From positions 62,001 through 126,000 of the forward strand of contig NZ_CAIZIZ010000310.1 in the NCBI RefSeq assembly GCF_903933125.1: a stretch of DNA of 64,000 nucleotides, in the 5' to 3' direction. A program made the translations under genes and the position numbers. How positions within the stretch are numbered: position 1 is the stretch's first letter; the number at the start of each line of letters is the position of its first letter. The notes under the pieces are model-generated. The model saw nothing but the letters and a program-made list of their open reading frames with translations. It searched no databases and was not told the origin of the DNA. Origin of the DNA: an uncultured Lamprocystis sp. Lineage in GTDB: Bacteria; Pseudomonadota; Gammaproteobacteria; Chromatiales; Chromatiaceae. This document shows positions 1-9,001 of this stretch, in pieces.

Positions 1-925
1 TGCCCGGTATGGCCCGCGGCGGGTGGGAATCCTGATCGGCACCAGCACTGCCGGCATTCTGCAGACCGAACAGGCTTACCGTCGCCGGGACCCGAACACC
101 GGCGCTTTGCCGGACGACCTTGTCTATCAGACCACTCACAACACGTATTCGGTCGCAGCGTTCATTCGCTGTTATTTCCGCCTCGCCGGACCGGCGATGG
201 TCGTCTCCACCGCCTGCTCGTCGAGTGCCAAAGTCTTCGCCTCAGCCGCCCGCATGCTGGCCGCCGGCGTCATCGATGCAGCCATCGTCGGCGGTGTGGA
301 CTCCCTGTGCCTGACGACGCTGTACGGCTTCAACTCGCTGGAGTTGCTTTCCGCCGAACCCTGCCGACCCTTTGATGTTGACCGCAAGGGCCTCTGTATC
401 GGCGAGGCCGCGGCCTTTGTCCTGCTGGAGCGGCCGGGTTCCAGCCTCGACGCCGATACGGTGCTGCTGCTGGGCGCCGGCGAGTCCAGTGACGCCTATC
501 ACATGTCCGCGCCCCATCCCGACGGTCTTGGCGCTCAAATGGCCATGGCCGCGGCGCTCCGCTCGGCGGGCTTGCAGTCGACCGACATTGACTACATCAA
601 CCTGCACGGTACCGCGACGCCGAGCAACGATGCCGCTGAGGGTAAGGCCGTGGCAGCATTATTCGGCGACCGCACGCCATGCAGTTCAGTCAAGGGCGCG
701 ACCGGGCATACGTTGGGCGCCGCCGGCGGCTTAGAGGCTGTCATCAGCGCCTTGGCATTGCAAGACGGTTTCCTGCCCGGAGGTATCAATACCCGGCACC
801 TCGATCCCGCCATTCCCATCCACTATCTGACCGCCAATAGCAATATTGTGCCGTCCAGGGTGATGAGCAATTCCTTCGGATTCGGCGGCACCAATTGCAG
901 CCTGGTGTTCGGACGTTCAGGCTGA
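1..925 (+). CDS. beta-ketoacyl-ACP synthase (aryl polyene/xanthomonadin-type), 5' truncated by window edge
   Basis: Thiolase-fold KS motifs: active-site 'VVSTACSSSAKVFASA', 'NLHGTATPSNDA', 'KGATGHTLGAAGG', 'SNSFGFGGTN'. Frame is open upstream (ARYGPRRVGILIGTST), so the true start lies outside the window. Confidence 0.92.
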   Translation, partial: ARYGPRRVGILIGTSTAGILQTEQAYRRRDPNTGALPDDLVYQTTHNTYSVAAFIRCYFRLAGPAMVVSTACSSSAKVFASAARMLAAGVIDAAIVGGVDSLCLTTLYGFNSLELLSAEPCRPFDVDRKGLCIGEAAAFVLLERPGSSLDADTVLLLGAGESSDAYHMSAPHPDGLGAQMAMAAALRSAGLQSTDIDYINLHGTATPSNDAAEGKAVAALFGDRTPCSSVKGATGHTLGAAGGLEAVISALALQDGFLPGGINTRHLDPAIPIHYLTANSNIVPSRVMSNSFGFGGTNCSLVFGRSG

Positions 926-926
926 C

Positions 927-1736
927 ATGGCATCCACCACCACCCTCCGGGGTTGGATCGACGGGATCGGCGTGTTAGGCCCCGGCCTGAACACCTGGGC
1001 GCAGGCGCAGCCGATCCTGGCCGGCGCGGTCGTCTATCAGCCGCAGCCAGTACTCGTGCCGGCCGCGGCGGTGCTTCCCCCACCGGAACGTCGCCGCGTC
1101 GGTCTAGCCGCGAAGGTCGCACTGGCCGTGGCGCAGGAGGCCATCGCCAATGCCCGGCAGGATGCCGCAGCGCTCGCGGCCGTGTTCTCATCGTCCGGAG
1201 CGGATTGCGATAACTGCGATGCCATCTGTCAGGTGCTGGCGTCCGAGGATCGCCACATTTCCCCCACGCGCTTCCACAACTCGGTGCATAACGTCGCGGC
1301 CGGCTATTGGAGCATCGCCTCCGGCGCCATGACCCCAGCCACGGCGCTGTGCGCCTATGACGGCAGCTTCGGGGCCGGTTTGCTGGAGGCACTCACCCAG
1401 GTGGTCGTGGACGGCGTTGGCACCCTGCTGGTGACCTACGAGGTGCCTTATCCAGAGCCGCTGCACGCCAAGCGACCCCTTCCCTCAGCCTTCGGTCTGG
1501 CCTTGGTGTTGATGCCGCAGCCAGGCCCTCACTCCCTGGCGCACATTCAAGTCGACTTGGTCGAGGCACCCGCGGACCGGGTGACACTTGCGCAGCTCGA
1601 GGCTCTGCGCTGCCGGATCCCCTCGGCGCGCGGCCTGCCTCTGTTGCAAGTGCTGGCAGAAGGCCGTGGCGCGCGGGTGATTCTGGAATACCTGGACCCG
1701 CTCAACCTAGCCGTGGATGTCCTGCCATGCCGCTAG
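927..1736 (+). CDS. beta-ketoacyl synthase-like / chain-length-factor-like protein
   Basis: Follows the KS by 1 bp. KS-like 'FHNSVHNVAAGYWSIASGAMTPATALCAYDGSFGAGLLEAL' with no catalytic Cys context, as in APE-cluster KS-like partners. Confidence 0.75.
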   Translation: MASTTTLRGWIDGIGVLGPGLNTWAQAQPILAGAVVYQPQPVLVPAAAVLPPPERRRVGLAAKVALAVAQEAIANARQDAAALAAVFSSSGADCDNCDAICQVLASEDRHISPTRFHNSVHNVAAGYWSIASGAMTPATALCAYDGSFGAGLLEALTQVVVDGVGTLLVTYEVPYPEPLHAKRPLPSAFGLALVLMPQPGPHSLAHIQVDLVEAPADRVTLAQLEALRCRIPSARGLPLLQVLAEGRGARVILEYLDPLNLAVDVLPCR

Positions 1737-2176
1737 ACTCCGCGTGGCTGCGTGCCCATCTCCCCCACCAAGGCACCATGTGCCTGTTGGACCGTATCGA
1801 TACCTGGAACGCCCAGGGGATCCGCTGCACGGCGGTGAGCCATCGCGCCCCACAGAATCCCTTGCGCGCTCACGGCCGCTTGGGAGCCGTCTGCGGCATC
1901 GAATACGCGGTCCAGGCGATGGCTGCCCATGGTGCCCTGCTGGCTGCTCCCGCGGCGCCGCCCCGCGCCGGTTATCTCACCAGCGTGCGCGAGGTTGAAC
2001 TGCATGTCGCGCGACTGGATGACATCGATGCCGAGCTGATCGTCGCGGCGGAACTCCTGTGCGGGAATGACAACACCGTCCTTTATGAGTTCAATGTTTC
2101 CACCTTGGGGAATCTGCTGCTGAGCGGTCGCGTCACAGTGGTGCTGGATGCGGCGAGACCGAGGACACAGACATGA
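1727..2176 (+). CDS. hot-dog 3-hydroxyacyl-ACP dehydratase-like protein (ApeP/FabZ-like)
   Basis: Overlaps the upstream gene. 'LPHQGTMCLLDRIDTWNAQGIRCTAVSH...NPLRAHGRLGAVCGIEYAVQAMAAHGAL' resembles the ApeP-like dehydratase fold. Confidence 0.75.
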   Translation: MPLDSAWLRAHLPHQGTMCLLDRIDTWNAQGIRCTAVSHRAPQNPLRAHGRLGAVCGIEYAVQAMAAHGALLAAPAAPPRAGYLTSVREVELHVARLDDIDAELIVAAELLCGNDNTVLYEFNVSTLGNLLLSGRVTVVLDAARPRTQT

Positions 2177-2261
2177 CACGCGCCCCCGTAACCTGCCGGG
2201 ATTTCCCGCCCCCGAACAGACCGCTCGCTGGTCAAGTCATCTCGGCGAACGGAGGCCTGCG

Positions 2262-3578
2262 ATGACGGCGTCCGCGGCGACTGTCGCCGTCCATCAGACC
2301 GAAACACTGCTGTTTTTCACCCTGCTGCAACTGACGGTGATCATTCTGGCCGCCCGCCTCGGAGGGGGGATTGCGCAGCGGCTCGGGCAGTCACCCGCGG
2401 TGGGGGAAATCATCGTCGGCATCCTGCTCGGACCTTCCCTGTTTGGCCTGCTCGCGCCCGCGGTCTTCGCCTATGTCTTTCACTCGGCTCAGCCCGCGCC
2501 CATGCAGATGCTGTCGCAGATCGGTCTGATCTTGCTGATGTTTCAGATTGGCCTGGAGTTTGATTTCGCTCATCTGTTGGACCGGCATCACCGCCGCGCC
2601 GTCACCTACGTTGCCACGGCCGGCATGGTGGCGCCATTCGCCCTCGGCTTCGGATTCGGGTACGCCACGGCCCCGTTGCTGTCACCCGGCGTCGATCGGA
2701 TCGCGTCGGCGCTCTTCATTGCAACGGCCTTCTCCATCACGGCGCTGCCCATCCTCGGGCGCATGATGATCGAGTTCAAGATCACCCATCAGCCAATTGG
2801 CGTCATCGCCATCAGCGCCGCCGCGATCAACGACGTGGTCGGTTGGCTGCTGCTCGCCCTGGTCACCGCGCTCGCCCTGAGCCAGTTCAACGCCATCGAT
2901 TTTGGTCTCAAGGTTTTACTGGTATTAGGGTATTTCTTGACCTGGTGGTTCGTCATGCGACCCCTGATGAAGCGCCTGATCCACATCAGCCAGGCTGGCC
3001 CGGCGCCAACCGGCGAAAAGGCCGGGCGGGGCAAGCTCACCCATAATCTTCTGGGAATTCTGCTTGCCGGCATCTTCATCTCGGCGATCACCACCTATCA
3101 GATCGGCATCTTCGCCATCTTCGGTGGTTTCATGATGGGAGTGATCCTGTATGACGAGCACGAGCTGATCGCGGCCTGGAAGGAACGCATCGGCCATTTC
3201 GTGATGGTCTTCTTCCTGCCGATTTTCTTCACCTACACCGGTCTGCGCACCAACATTGGGAGCCTGGACTCCGCTGCCGCTTGGGGTTGGTGCCTGCTAC
3301 TGATCGCCCTGGCAACCCTCGGAAAATTCGGAGGCAGCTATGTCGCGGCCCGATGGGCCGGGCTATCGCATCAGGAGGGCAAAGTGCTCGGCATCATGAT
3401 GAACACCCGCGCCCTGATGGAACTCATCGTCATCAACGTCGGCTATGATCTTGGTGTCATTTCTCAGCAGGTCTTCACGATGCTGGTGCTGATGGCCATC
3501 TTCAGTACCGTCATCACCACTCCGGGCCTGCGCCGCTGGTTACCGGGATTGCGGATCGGGATTTATTCCCGGCACTGA
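2262..3578 (+). CDS. Kef-type cation/proton antiporter (CPA2 family)
   Basis: About 12 hydrophobic segments; 'GGGIAQRLGQSPAVGEIIVGILLGPSLFGLLAP', 'GLEFD', 'NTRALMELIVINVGYDLGVIS'. ATG at 2262 chosen within the longer ORF 2148-3578. Confidence 0.9.
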   Translation: MTASAATVAVHQTETLLFFTLLQLTVIILAARLGGGIAQRLGQSPAVGEIIVGILLGPSLFGLLAPAVFAYVFHSAQPAPMQMLSQIGLILLMFQIGLEFDFAHLLDRHHRRAVTYVATAGMVAPFALGFGFGYATAPLLSPGVDRIASALFIATAFSITALPILGRMMIEFKITHQPIGVIAISAAAINDVVGWLLLALVTALALSQFNAIDFGLKVLLVLGYFLTWWFVMRPLMKRLIHISQAGPAPTGEKAGRGKLTHNLLGILLAGIFISAITTYQIGIFAIFGGFMMGVILYDEHELIAAWKERIGHFVMVFFLPIFFTYTGLRTNIGSLDSAAAWGWCLLLIALATLGKFGGSYVAARWAGLSHQEGKVLGIMMNTRALMELIVINVGYDLGVISQQVFTMLVLMAIFSTVITTPGLRRWLPGLRIGIYSRH

Positions 3579-3626
3579 AACGGCCCACCCAAACTCACGT
3601 CCGCGCTAATAACAAGTTGTCGTTTC

Positions 3627-3840
3627 GTTGTCGTTGTCGTTGTCGTAATCGGAGAGGTGATTCAAGTCAGGCATGAGCAGCCCCCTGCCTTCCGGCCCCT
3701 TGGGCTCGCCGGGTGCGTAGTCAGGCCATCCTGGCCTGACACTGTCAGGGCTGGAAGCCCTGACTACGCACGCCGCTGGCCGGGATTACGATCAAGGCCG
3801 TAAACTCAATTACGACAACGACAACGACAACGACAACGAC
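3627..3840. repeat. Nested inverted-repeat cassette flanked by inverted (GTTGTC)n arrays
   Basis: 3627-3649 (gttgtcgttgtcgttgtcgtaat) is the inverse of 3809-3840 (attacgacaacgacaacgac...). Inside, 3713-3725 gtgcgtagtcagg pairs with 3759-3771 cctgactacgcac, and 3721-3739 tcaggccatcctggcctga is a further hairpin. Confidence 0.85.
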
Positions 3841-3879
3841 CGAGACGCCGAAGGCGTTCCCTAAGCGACTGGTTCAGTT

Positions 3880-3967
3880 TATAGCCATCGGACGTGATAA
3901 CCGGACGTAGGGGCGGGTTTCAAACCCGCCCCTACACCAAGAATCCGTCTGGATATCAGGTACGAAG
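3880..3967. repeat. Dispersed ~85-90 bp palindromic repeat, copy 1 (core GTAGGGGCGGGTTTCAAACCCGCCCCTAC at 3907-3935)
   Basis: Core is near-perfectly palindromic; flanks (tatagccatcggacgtgataaccggac... / ...ccgtctggatatcaggtac) recur inverted at 18359-18441 and 52711-52793. Confidence 0.88.
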
Positions 3968-4001
3968 ACTATGTTAGTGAACAGATCCTCAGGCCACACC
4001 T

Positions 4002-4775
4002 TCATCCGGCGCCCAACCGTCGTCGCAGGAGCGCGGGTAATCGCAGCAGAAAACCCAACATCAACCGCGTGTGCATCCATGTCAGCTGGGCATTGTCGCG
4101 CAGATAGTGAAAATGAGAAACACCACCTTGGTCGGCGGAAAGATACTTCACCGGAGCGGGCAGATTGATGGGGTGGACGCCGCGCCAGCACAGGCGAACC
4201 ACCGCCTCGGGATCGAAATCAAAACGGCGCATCCAGCGCTGACCATGCATCACTTGACGCAGCGGTTCGATGGGATAGACGCGGAAGCCGCAGAGCGAGT
4301 CATCAATGCCCATCCACAGGGTTTCCAGGTTCGCAAACCCGTTGGATACTCTGCGACCCTGTACCCGCAGCCTGGGTGCACTGACATCAAACGCCGGCAC
4401 GCCCAGGACCATCGCGTCCGGAGCCCCAACAGAGGCGGCCATGAAGTCCGGGATGCGCTCGACCGGATGCTGACCGTCCGCGTCCATAGTGAGGGCATGG
4501 GTGAAACCTTCGCTCGCGGCGAGATCGAGACCATACAGAATCGCCGCGCCCTTGCCGCGGTTTTCGGATAACACGAGCACCCTAAGCCCGCGGTCTGTTG
4601 CCGCCATGTCCTGGAGGCCCGCGGTGGTCCCGTCAGTGCTGCCGTCTACGACCACCCAAACGGGTGTCCATTGCCGACGGGCGGCGCGCACCACGTCGTA
4701 GACCAGCGCACCGGAGTCGTAGCTGGGGATCAGCACCAGATGGGTGTCGCTGATATTCAAGTCGGGCGGCATCAT
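4002..4775 (-). CDS. glycosyltransferase family 2 (dolichyl-phosphate mannose synthase-like)
   Basis: 'HLVLIPSYDSGALVYDVVRAA...VVVDGSTDGTT...LSENRGKGAAILYGLDLAASEGFTHALTMDADGQHPVERIPD'. ATGA overlap with the upstream acyltransferase supports the start at 4775. Confidence 0.9.
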   Translation of the reverse strand: MMPPDLNISDTHLVLIPSYDSGALVYDVVRAARRQWTPVWVVVDGSTDGTTAGLQDMAATDRGLRVLVLSENRGKGAAILYGLDLAASEGFTHALTMDADGQHPVERIPDFMAASVGAPDAMVLGVPAFDVSAPRLRVQGRRVSNGFANLETLWMGIDDSLCGFRVYPIEPLRQVMHGQRWMRRFDFDPEAVVRLCWRGVHPINLPAPVKYLSADQGGVSHFHYLRDNAQLTWMHTRLMLGFLLRLPALLRRRLGAG

Positions 4776-5602
4776 TGGTGCCGGGGCGCACTGAACGCTG
4801 CTTCCGCGGTGCACCCGGCGTCAGAAAGCAGAGGAGTATGGCGCAACTCGTCAATGAAATAACGCTCCAACTCCACGGTCAACACCCTGGCCTGTTCCGC
4901 GGGCGCGAACCGGCGACCAAGACGGATACGATAGGTGATCGGCATCGTGGGCCGGCGCAACAGTGACCAGCCTTTGCCGAGATAGGGCGAGTCGGTTTCA
5001 ATGAAGACTGTCTGGATCGGCACCTTTGCCCGACTGGCGATGAGCGCGGCCGCCGGCGTGCAGGCGTTGATGGGCCACCGGGTAGTGCGGGTGCCTTCAG
5101 GAAACAGCAACAGGTGACTGCCGCGTGACAGTTCGGCAACGGCCTGCTTGATCATGCTCAGTTGTGCGTCGTTGCGGATATAACCGGCCAGCCGGGCGCT
5201 GGCGCCCAGGAAGACGTTATCGACAATGTCGGCCTTCATGATGCAGGCGATATTGGTCAGCCGCGACGCAATCAACAGTGCATCGAGTAGGCCGGGGTGG
5301 TTGGGAGCAATCACCAGCGGCCGTTCGCCCCGCAAGACATCAAGGGCCTCGATATCGAAGCGGCAAGCACCAATCAACTCCAGCGCACCAAGGTAGACGC
5401 GGCACGTGTGAGTGATCGTCCAACGACCAAGCGCGGCGCCCCAACACTTCGGCAAGACATACAAGAGCGGCATCGCCAACAATGAGCACGTCAGGGTCAT
5501 GATACCGAACAGACCCAGACCGAACCATAGGGCACCGTATTCGTACGCGCGATGCCTCCAGCGCCTCAGCAATCCAGGCGATGATGTGACGCCCAGGCTC
5601 AC
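4772..5602 (-). CDS. 1-acyl-sn-glycerol-3-phosphate acyltransferase-like (PlsC domain)
   Basis: 'VIAPNHPGLLDALLIASRL' (NHxxxxD) and 'LLLFPEGTRTTRWP' (FPEGTR). GTG start at 5602 overlaps the stop of the upstream gene. Confidence 0.88.
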   Translation of the reverse strand: MSLGVTSSPGLLRRWRHRAYEYGALWFGLGLFGIMTLTCSLLAMPLLYVLPKCWGAALGRWTITHTCRVYLGALELIGACRFDIEALDVLRGERPLVIAPNHPGLLDALLIASRLTNIACIMKADIVDNVFLGASARLAGYIRNDAQLSMIKQAVAELSRGSHLLLFPEGTRTTRWPINACTPAAALIASRAKVPIQTVFIETDSPYLGKGWSLLRRPTMPITYRIRLGRRFAPAEQARVLTVELERYFIDELRHTPLLSDAGCTAEAAFSAPRHQ

Positions 5603-6438
5603 TCGAACGCCTCGACCCGCGTGGATGATTCCCCGAAAATCCAGCCGACGCCAATACCGGCGGAAAAGGAATAGTCTTGCCGAACGAGCGGGCTGGCGGC
5701 GAAGGCAGCGCCGCTGAGGTTGTCCCAGCGAGCGAAGCCGCCAATCCAATAGTGCGGATAGCGCTTGGATACCGCGATCAAGAACTGGCTACCGGAGTAG
5801 CCGCCCTCGGCATCGAAGGCCGGGCGATCAGCGGTGGCATACTGCGGAGCCACCGAATAGAAGTGCTCATGGCTGCGTTCGGACCCAAACAGGGGGCCTG
5901 CGAGCAACCCCAGATTCCATCCGGGCAGCCCAACAACATCGACGATATCCAGGTTGATGCGAGGCGAGAACACCCAGCCGATATCCTCCATCCCACCGCT
6001 CACGGTAACGGCGATCCGCACTGGCAGGCGCAAGTCGAGCTTGTAGCGCCGGTCGCCGGTACGCCACAGGTGGATATCAAGGGCCGGGCCGATCTCTACC
6101 GTCGGCTGCAGGTCCGGCATCCCCTGCCGGGCACGATTCTGGTCGCTGTTCACCGGCAACGAGGCGCCAACGCTGAGGTTGAGCTCAATGCGGTGACTGT
6201 CGACGAAGACACCGCGAATGCCGTCGCGGTCGGCTTTAAAGAAATCTCCGCGATAGACGAAATAGGGAAAGGGCAGGCCATAAGCACTGGATTGGTCGGA
6301 ACCGGGGTAGTCCGGGAAATACAGCGCGGTTACGCCGACGCCGAGCTCCCATAAGGGCTTTTCGCCGGCGCCGACAAAGCCGGGAAGACAGCAAAACAGC
6401 AAGGCGGTCAGGGCTGACTGTCGGCGGACCTGCGTCAT
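5599..6438 (-). CDS. MipA/OmpV family outer-membrane protein
   Basis: Signal peptide, then 'WELGVGVTALYFPDYPGSDQSSAYGLPFPYFVYRGDFFKADRDGIRG...', typical of MipA/OmpV; ends with 'DYSFSAGIGVGWIF'. Confidence 0.85.
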   Translation of the reverse strand: MTQVRRQSALTALLFCCLPGFVGAGEKPLWELGVGVTALYFPDYPGSDQSSAYGLPFPYFVYRGDFFKADRDGIRGVFVDSHRIELNLSVGASLPVNSDQNRARQGMPDLQPTVEIGPALDIHLWRTGDRRYKLDLRLPVRIAVTVSGGMEDIGWVFSPRINLDIVDVVGLPGWNLGLLAGPLFGSERSHEHFYSVAPQYATADRPAFDAEGGYSGSQFLIAVSKRYPHYWIGGFARWDNLSGAAFAASPLVRQDYSFSAGIGVGWIFGESSTRVEAFE

Positions 6439-7496
6439 GGCCCAGCTCCGGACTTTAGCAGCGGGGGAAGCGCATGACCGCCGGAGGCCTCGATCTCGAC
6501 CAGCAGGTCCGCGCGGCAGACATCGGCCCGCAAGAACACCGCGGACACGGGGGCGCCGATAAACTGAATCAATTCTTGCCGTACGCTCACCACGTCTTCC
6601 CGGTACCGGATATACACCTTATAGGCAAGGTTGCCGAGCTGGAATCCGGCGCCCGGGGTCCGACGGTTCGCCTCCGCGACGACGGCGGCGATGTTGTGGA
6701 GACATTCCCGCGTTTGCGCGCGCACATCGCCCGCGTGCAGGGTCTGATGACCGACGATGCTGGCAGTGCCCGAGATGAACAGCAGGTCGCGCCCCCCCAG
6801 GTTGACCAGGGACGCGCGGGAAAAGGTCGGGCTCCGGGGACCATACTGATCAGGGTAATGATAGGCACTGATCTGACGAGGGTTTTCGATGCCGACCGGT
6901 TCCGCCCGGGCAGCCAGGAAGGCGACCTGGAGACCACCGTCGGTGGAGCCAAGGGCGCAGGCGGCCGGCACGTTGTCGATCACTGACCGACCGTGTGAAA
7001 GAAAAGCATTCTGACGACCAATATTGAACTGGTGGTAACGCTCCAGGTTGTGACTGACGCGATTGACCCCGGGGAAATAGTTCCAGAAGCGCAGGACTGC
7101 CTTGAAACCGCGGGATTCAAGCAGTTCGAAAACGGCTTCGTAGGCGGCTTGCGTCGCGGCCTGCAGGGGAGCGCAGGCACCCAGGGGCGTCACCTCAGCA
7201 GCTTCATTGCGCGTCAGACAGCCAAGCAGCAAGGTTTCACCCTCACGGTAACGGATACCGTTGTGGCAGCCGGACTCGAGTACGCCCTGACTGTACCAGA
7301 CCTCGCAGAGTGCCTCCTCCCCCTCCAGCAAGGCCATGTCCACCGACAGAAGCGGCAATCCCGCGGCCTCAACAGGAATGACGGGGTGGAAAAAGCAAAC
7401 GCCACCGAGCGCACTGGGCGCGCCGTCTCGAGCCTGCCGCAAAAGCCGGGAAACGGGTTGGTAATCCAGTCGCAGGAGATCTCCCGGAGGCTTCAT
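6435..7496 (-). CDS. chorismatase-like / pteridine-dependent deoxygenase-like protein (XanB2/FkbO-Hyg5-type), probable aryl-acid starter supply
   Basis: 'VLRFWNYFPGVNRVSHNLERYHQFNIGRQNAFLSHGRS', 'FISGTASIVGHQTLHAGDVRAQTRECLHNIAAVV' (RutC-like C-terminus) match the chorismatase family; APE context. Confidence 0.8.
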   Translation of the reverse strand: MKPPGDLLRLDYQPVSRLLRQARDGAPSALGGVCFFHPVIPVEAAGLPLLSVDMALLEGEEALCEVWYSQGVLESGCHNGIRYREGETLLLGCLTRNEAAEVTPLGACAPLQAATQAAYEAVFELLESRGFKAVLRFWNYFPGVNRVSHNLERYHQFNIGRQNAFLSHGRSVIDNVPAACALGSTDGGLQVAFLAARAEPVGIENPRQISAYHYPDQYGPRSPTFSRASLVNLGGRDLLFISGTASIVGHQTLHAGDVRAQTRECLHNIAAVVAEANRRTPGAGFQLGNLAYKVYIRYREDVVSVRQELIQFIGAPVSAVFLRADVCRADLLVEIEASGGHALPPLLKSGAGP

Positions 7497-8836
7497 CAGC
7501 AGCCGATCTCTTTCGTCTCTTCAACGTAACGGATATTCACCTTTCGCTGCCGCCAGGCCATGAACGTGTGCTTCAGGTTCGCCACGGCCGACAGGTAATA
7601 AATCGCCTTGAATGCAAGTACCGAACGCCAGATCGGCGTCTTGCCGAAAATATCACCCGCCAATACCGATAGCAACGCCTCCTTCACCCGGAAAACATTG
7701 CGTGGAGACATGAACATGTCGCGCATGGTGGGACTGGTAACGCGGTAGATAAACCAGGAGAACTCCTTCGGTCCGTGCTTGATGGCGCGATCAAACGCCC
7801 GCAAGGCGTGGGCTGCCTGGTCCGGTTGACGGAGGCAGGAATCGGCCGCCTCAGCACCGGCGAAGGCGCTCTGCATGGCCAGCATGACGCCGGACGAGAA
7901 CACCGGATCGATGAAAGCGTAGGCATCACCAAGCAGTAACCAGTTGGCGCCGTGAGTACGATCACAGGTATAGGAAAAGTTACCGGTGGCTTCGACCCGC
8001 GTCACCAATGCTGCTCCCTGAAGCCGTTGCGCGAGGGCTGGGCACAGCGGGATGAGATCCAGGAAGAACTCCGTCACCGGCTTGGTGCGGGTCTTCATAT
8101 AATGGGGCCAGGTGACCACACCGACGCTGGTGACCCCGTCGGCGAGCGGAATGAACCAGAACCACCCATGCGCGAACCAGAAGATGGTGATGTGACCCTC
8201 CTTCCGGCCCGCGTGTCGCATCGCGCCTTTGAAGTGGGCATAGAGCGATGAGCTGTTATGCTTGGGGTTGCGGTGCTTGGCCTTGAATCGGTTACCGAGG
8301 AAGGTGTCGCGACCCGAGGCATCGATGAGAAAGCGGCATTGCCAGATCTCGGTCCGGCCGTCGTCATGTTCCGCCCGGACAATGGCGCCCCCATCGTTCG
8401 GCAGGAACTCCACATCGCGGACGCGACAACCTTCGATGACGTTGGCGCCTTTACGCCCGGCATTGCGGATCAGGATCTCGTCGAACTCCGAACGGCGCAC
8501 CTGGTAGGCGTACGGCATCGACTTGTCCCAGGCATCGGCGAATTCGAAGGATTGGCTATGCTCGTGCCAGGGGGACACGAATTCCGCTCCCCATTTCTCC
8601 ATGCCGATACCCGCAACTTCCGCACGCACGCCCAGTTTTTCGAAGAGCGGCAGGTTAGCCGGCAGCAGCGATTCGCCGACGTGGAAGCGAGGATGGCGGG
8701 CTTTTTCCAGCAGAGTAACCCGGTGGCCTTTTTCAGCCAGCAAGGTGGCCGCAGTGGTACCGGCCGGCCCCCCACCGATCACCAACACGTCACAGCATTG
8801 ATCGGCGTGACTGGTTTGCATGAGATCAGACAGCAT
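7496..8836 (-). CDS. FAD-dependent halogenase-like / NAD(P)/FAD oxidoreductase
   Basis: N-terminal 'DVLVIGGGPAGTTAATLLAEKGHRVTLLEKARHPRFHVGESLLPANLPLFEKLGV', typical of tryptophan-halogenase-like flavoproteins of xanthomonadin/APE loci. Confidence 0.85.
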   Translation of the reverse strand: MLSDLMQTSHADQCCDVLVIGGGPAGTTAATLLAEKGHRVTLLEKARHPRFHVGESLLPANLPLFEKLGVRAEVAGIGMEKWGAEFVSPWHEHSQSFEFADAWDKSMPYAYQVRRSEFDEILIRNAGRKGANVIEGCRVRDVEFLPNDGGAIVRAEHDDGRTEIWQCRFLIDASGRDTFLGNRFKAKHRNPKHNSSSLYAHFKGAMRHAGRKEGHITIFWFAHGWFWFIPLADGVTSVGVVTWPHYMKTRTKPVTEFFLDLIPLCPALAQRLQGAALVTRVEATGNFSYTCDRTHGANWLLLGDAYAFIDPVFSSGVMLAMQSAFAGAEAADSCLRQPDQAAHALRAFDRAIKHGPKEFSWFIYRVTSPTMRDMFMSPRNVFRVKEALLSVLAGDIFGKTPIWRSVLAFKAIYYLSAVANLKHTFMAWRQRKVNIRYVEETKEIGC

Positions 8837-9001
8837 GACGTTTCTCCATTTTCCCCGGCTGACGGCGCAACCTCAGCAGAGATCCGGCCGCATGAACTGA
8901 AACTCAGAAAAATTTCTGCTGAACCAAATGCAATCCTGCTGCTCTTGCAATTAAACCATAAATGTAGCTACTCAGGTACCCCGCCACCCATGCCAATATC
9001 C

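Noticed and set aside
3880-3967. Insertion-sequence terminal inverted repeats
   Set aside because: No transposase ORF nearby and the copies are compact palindromes, so dispersed REP-like elements fit better.
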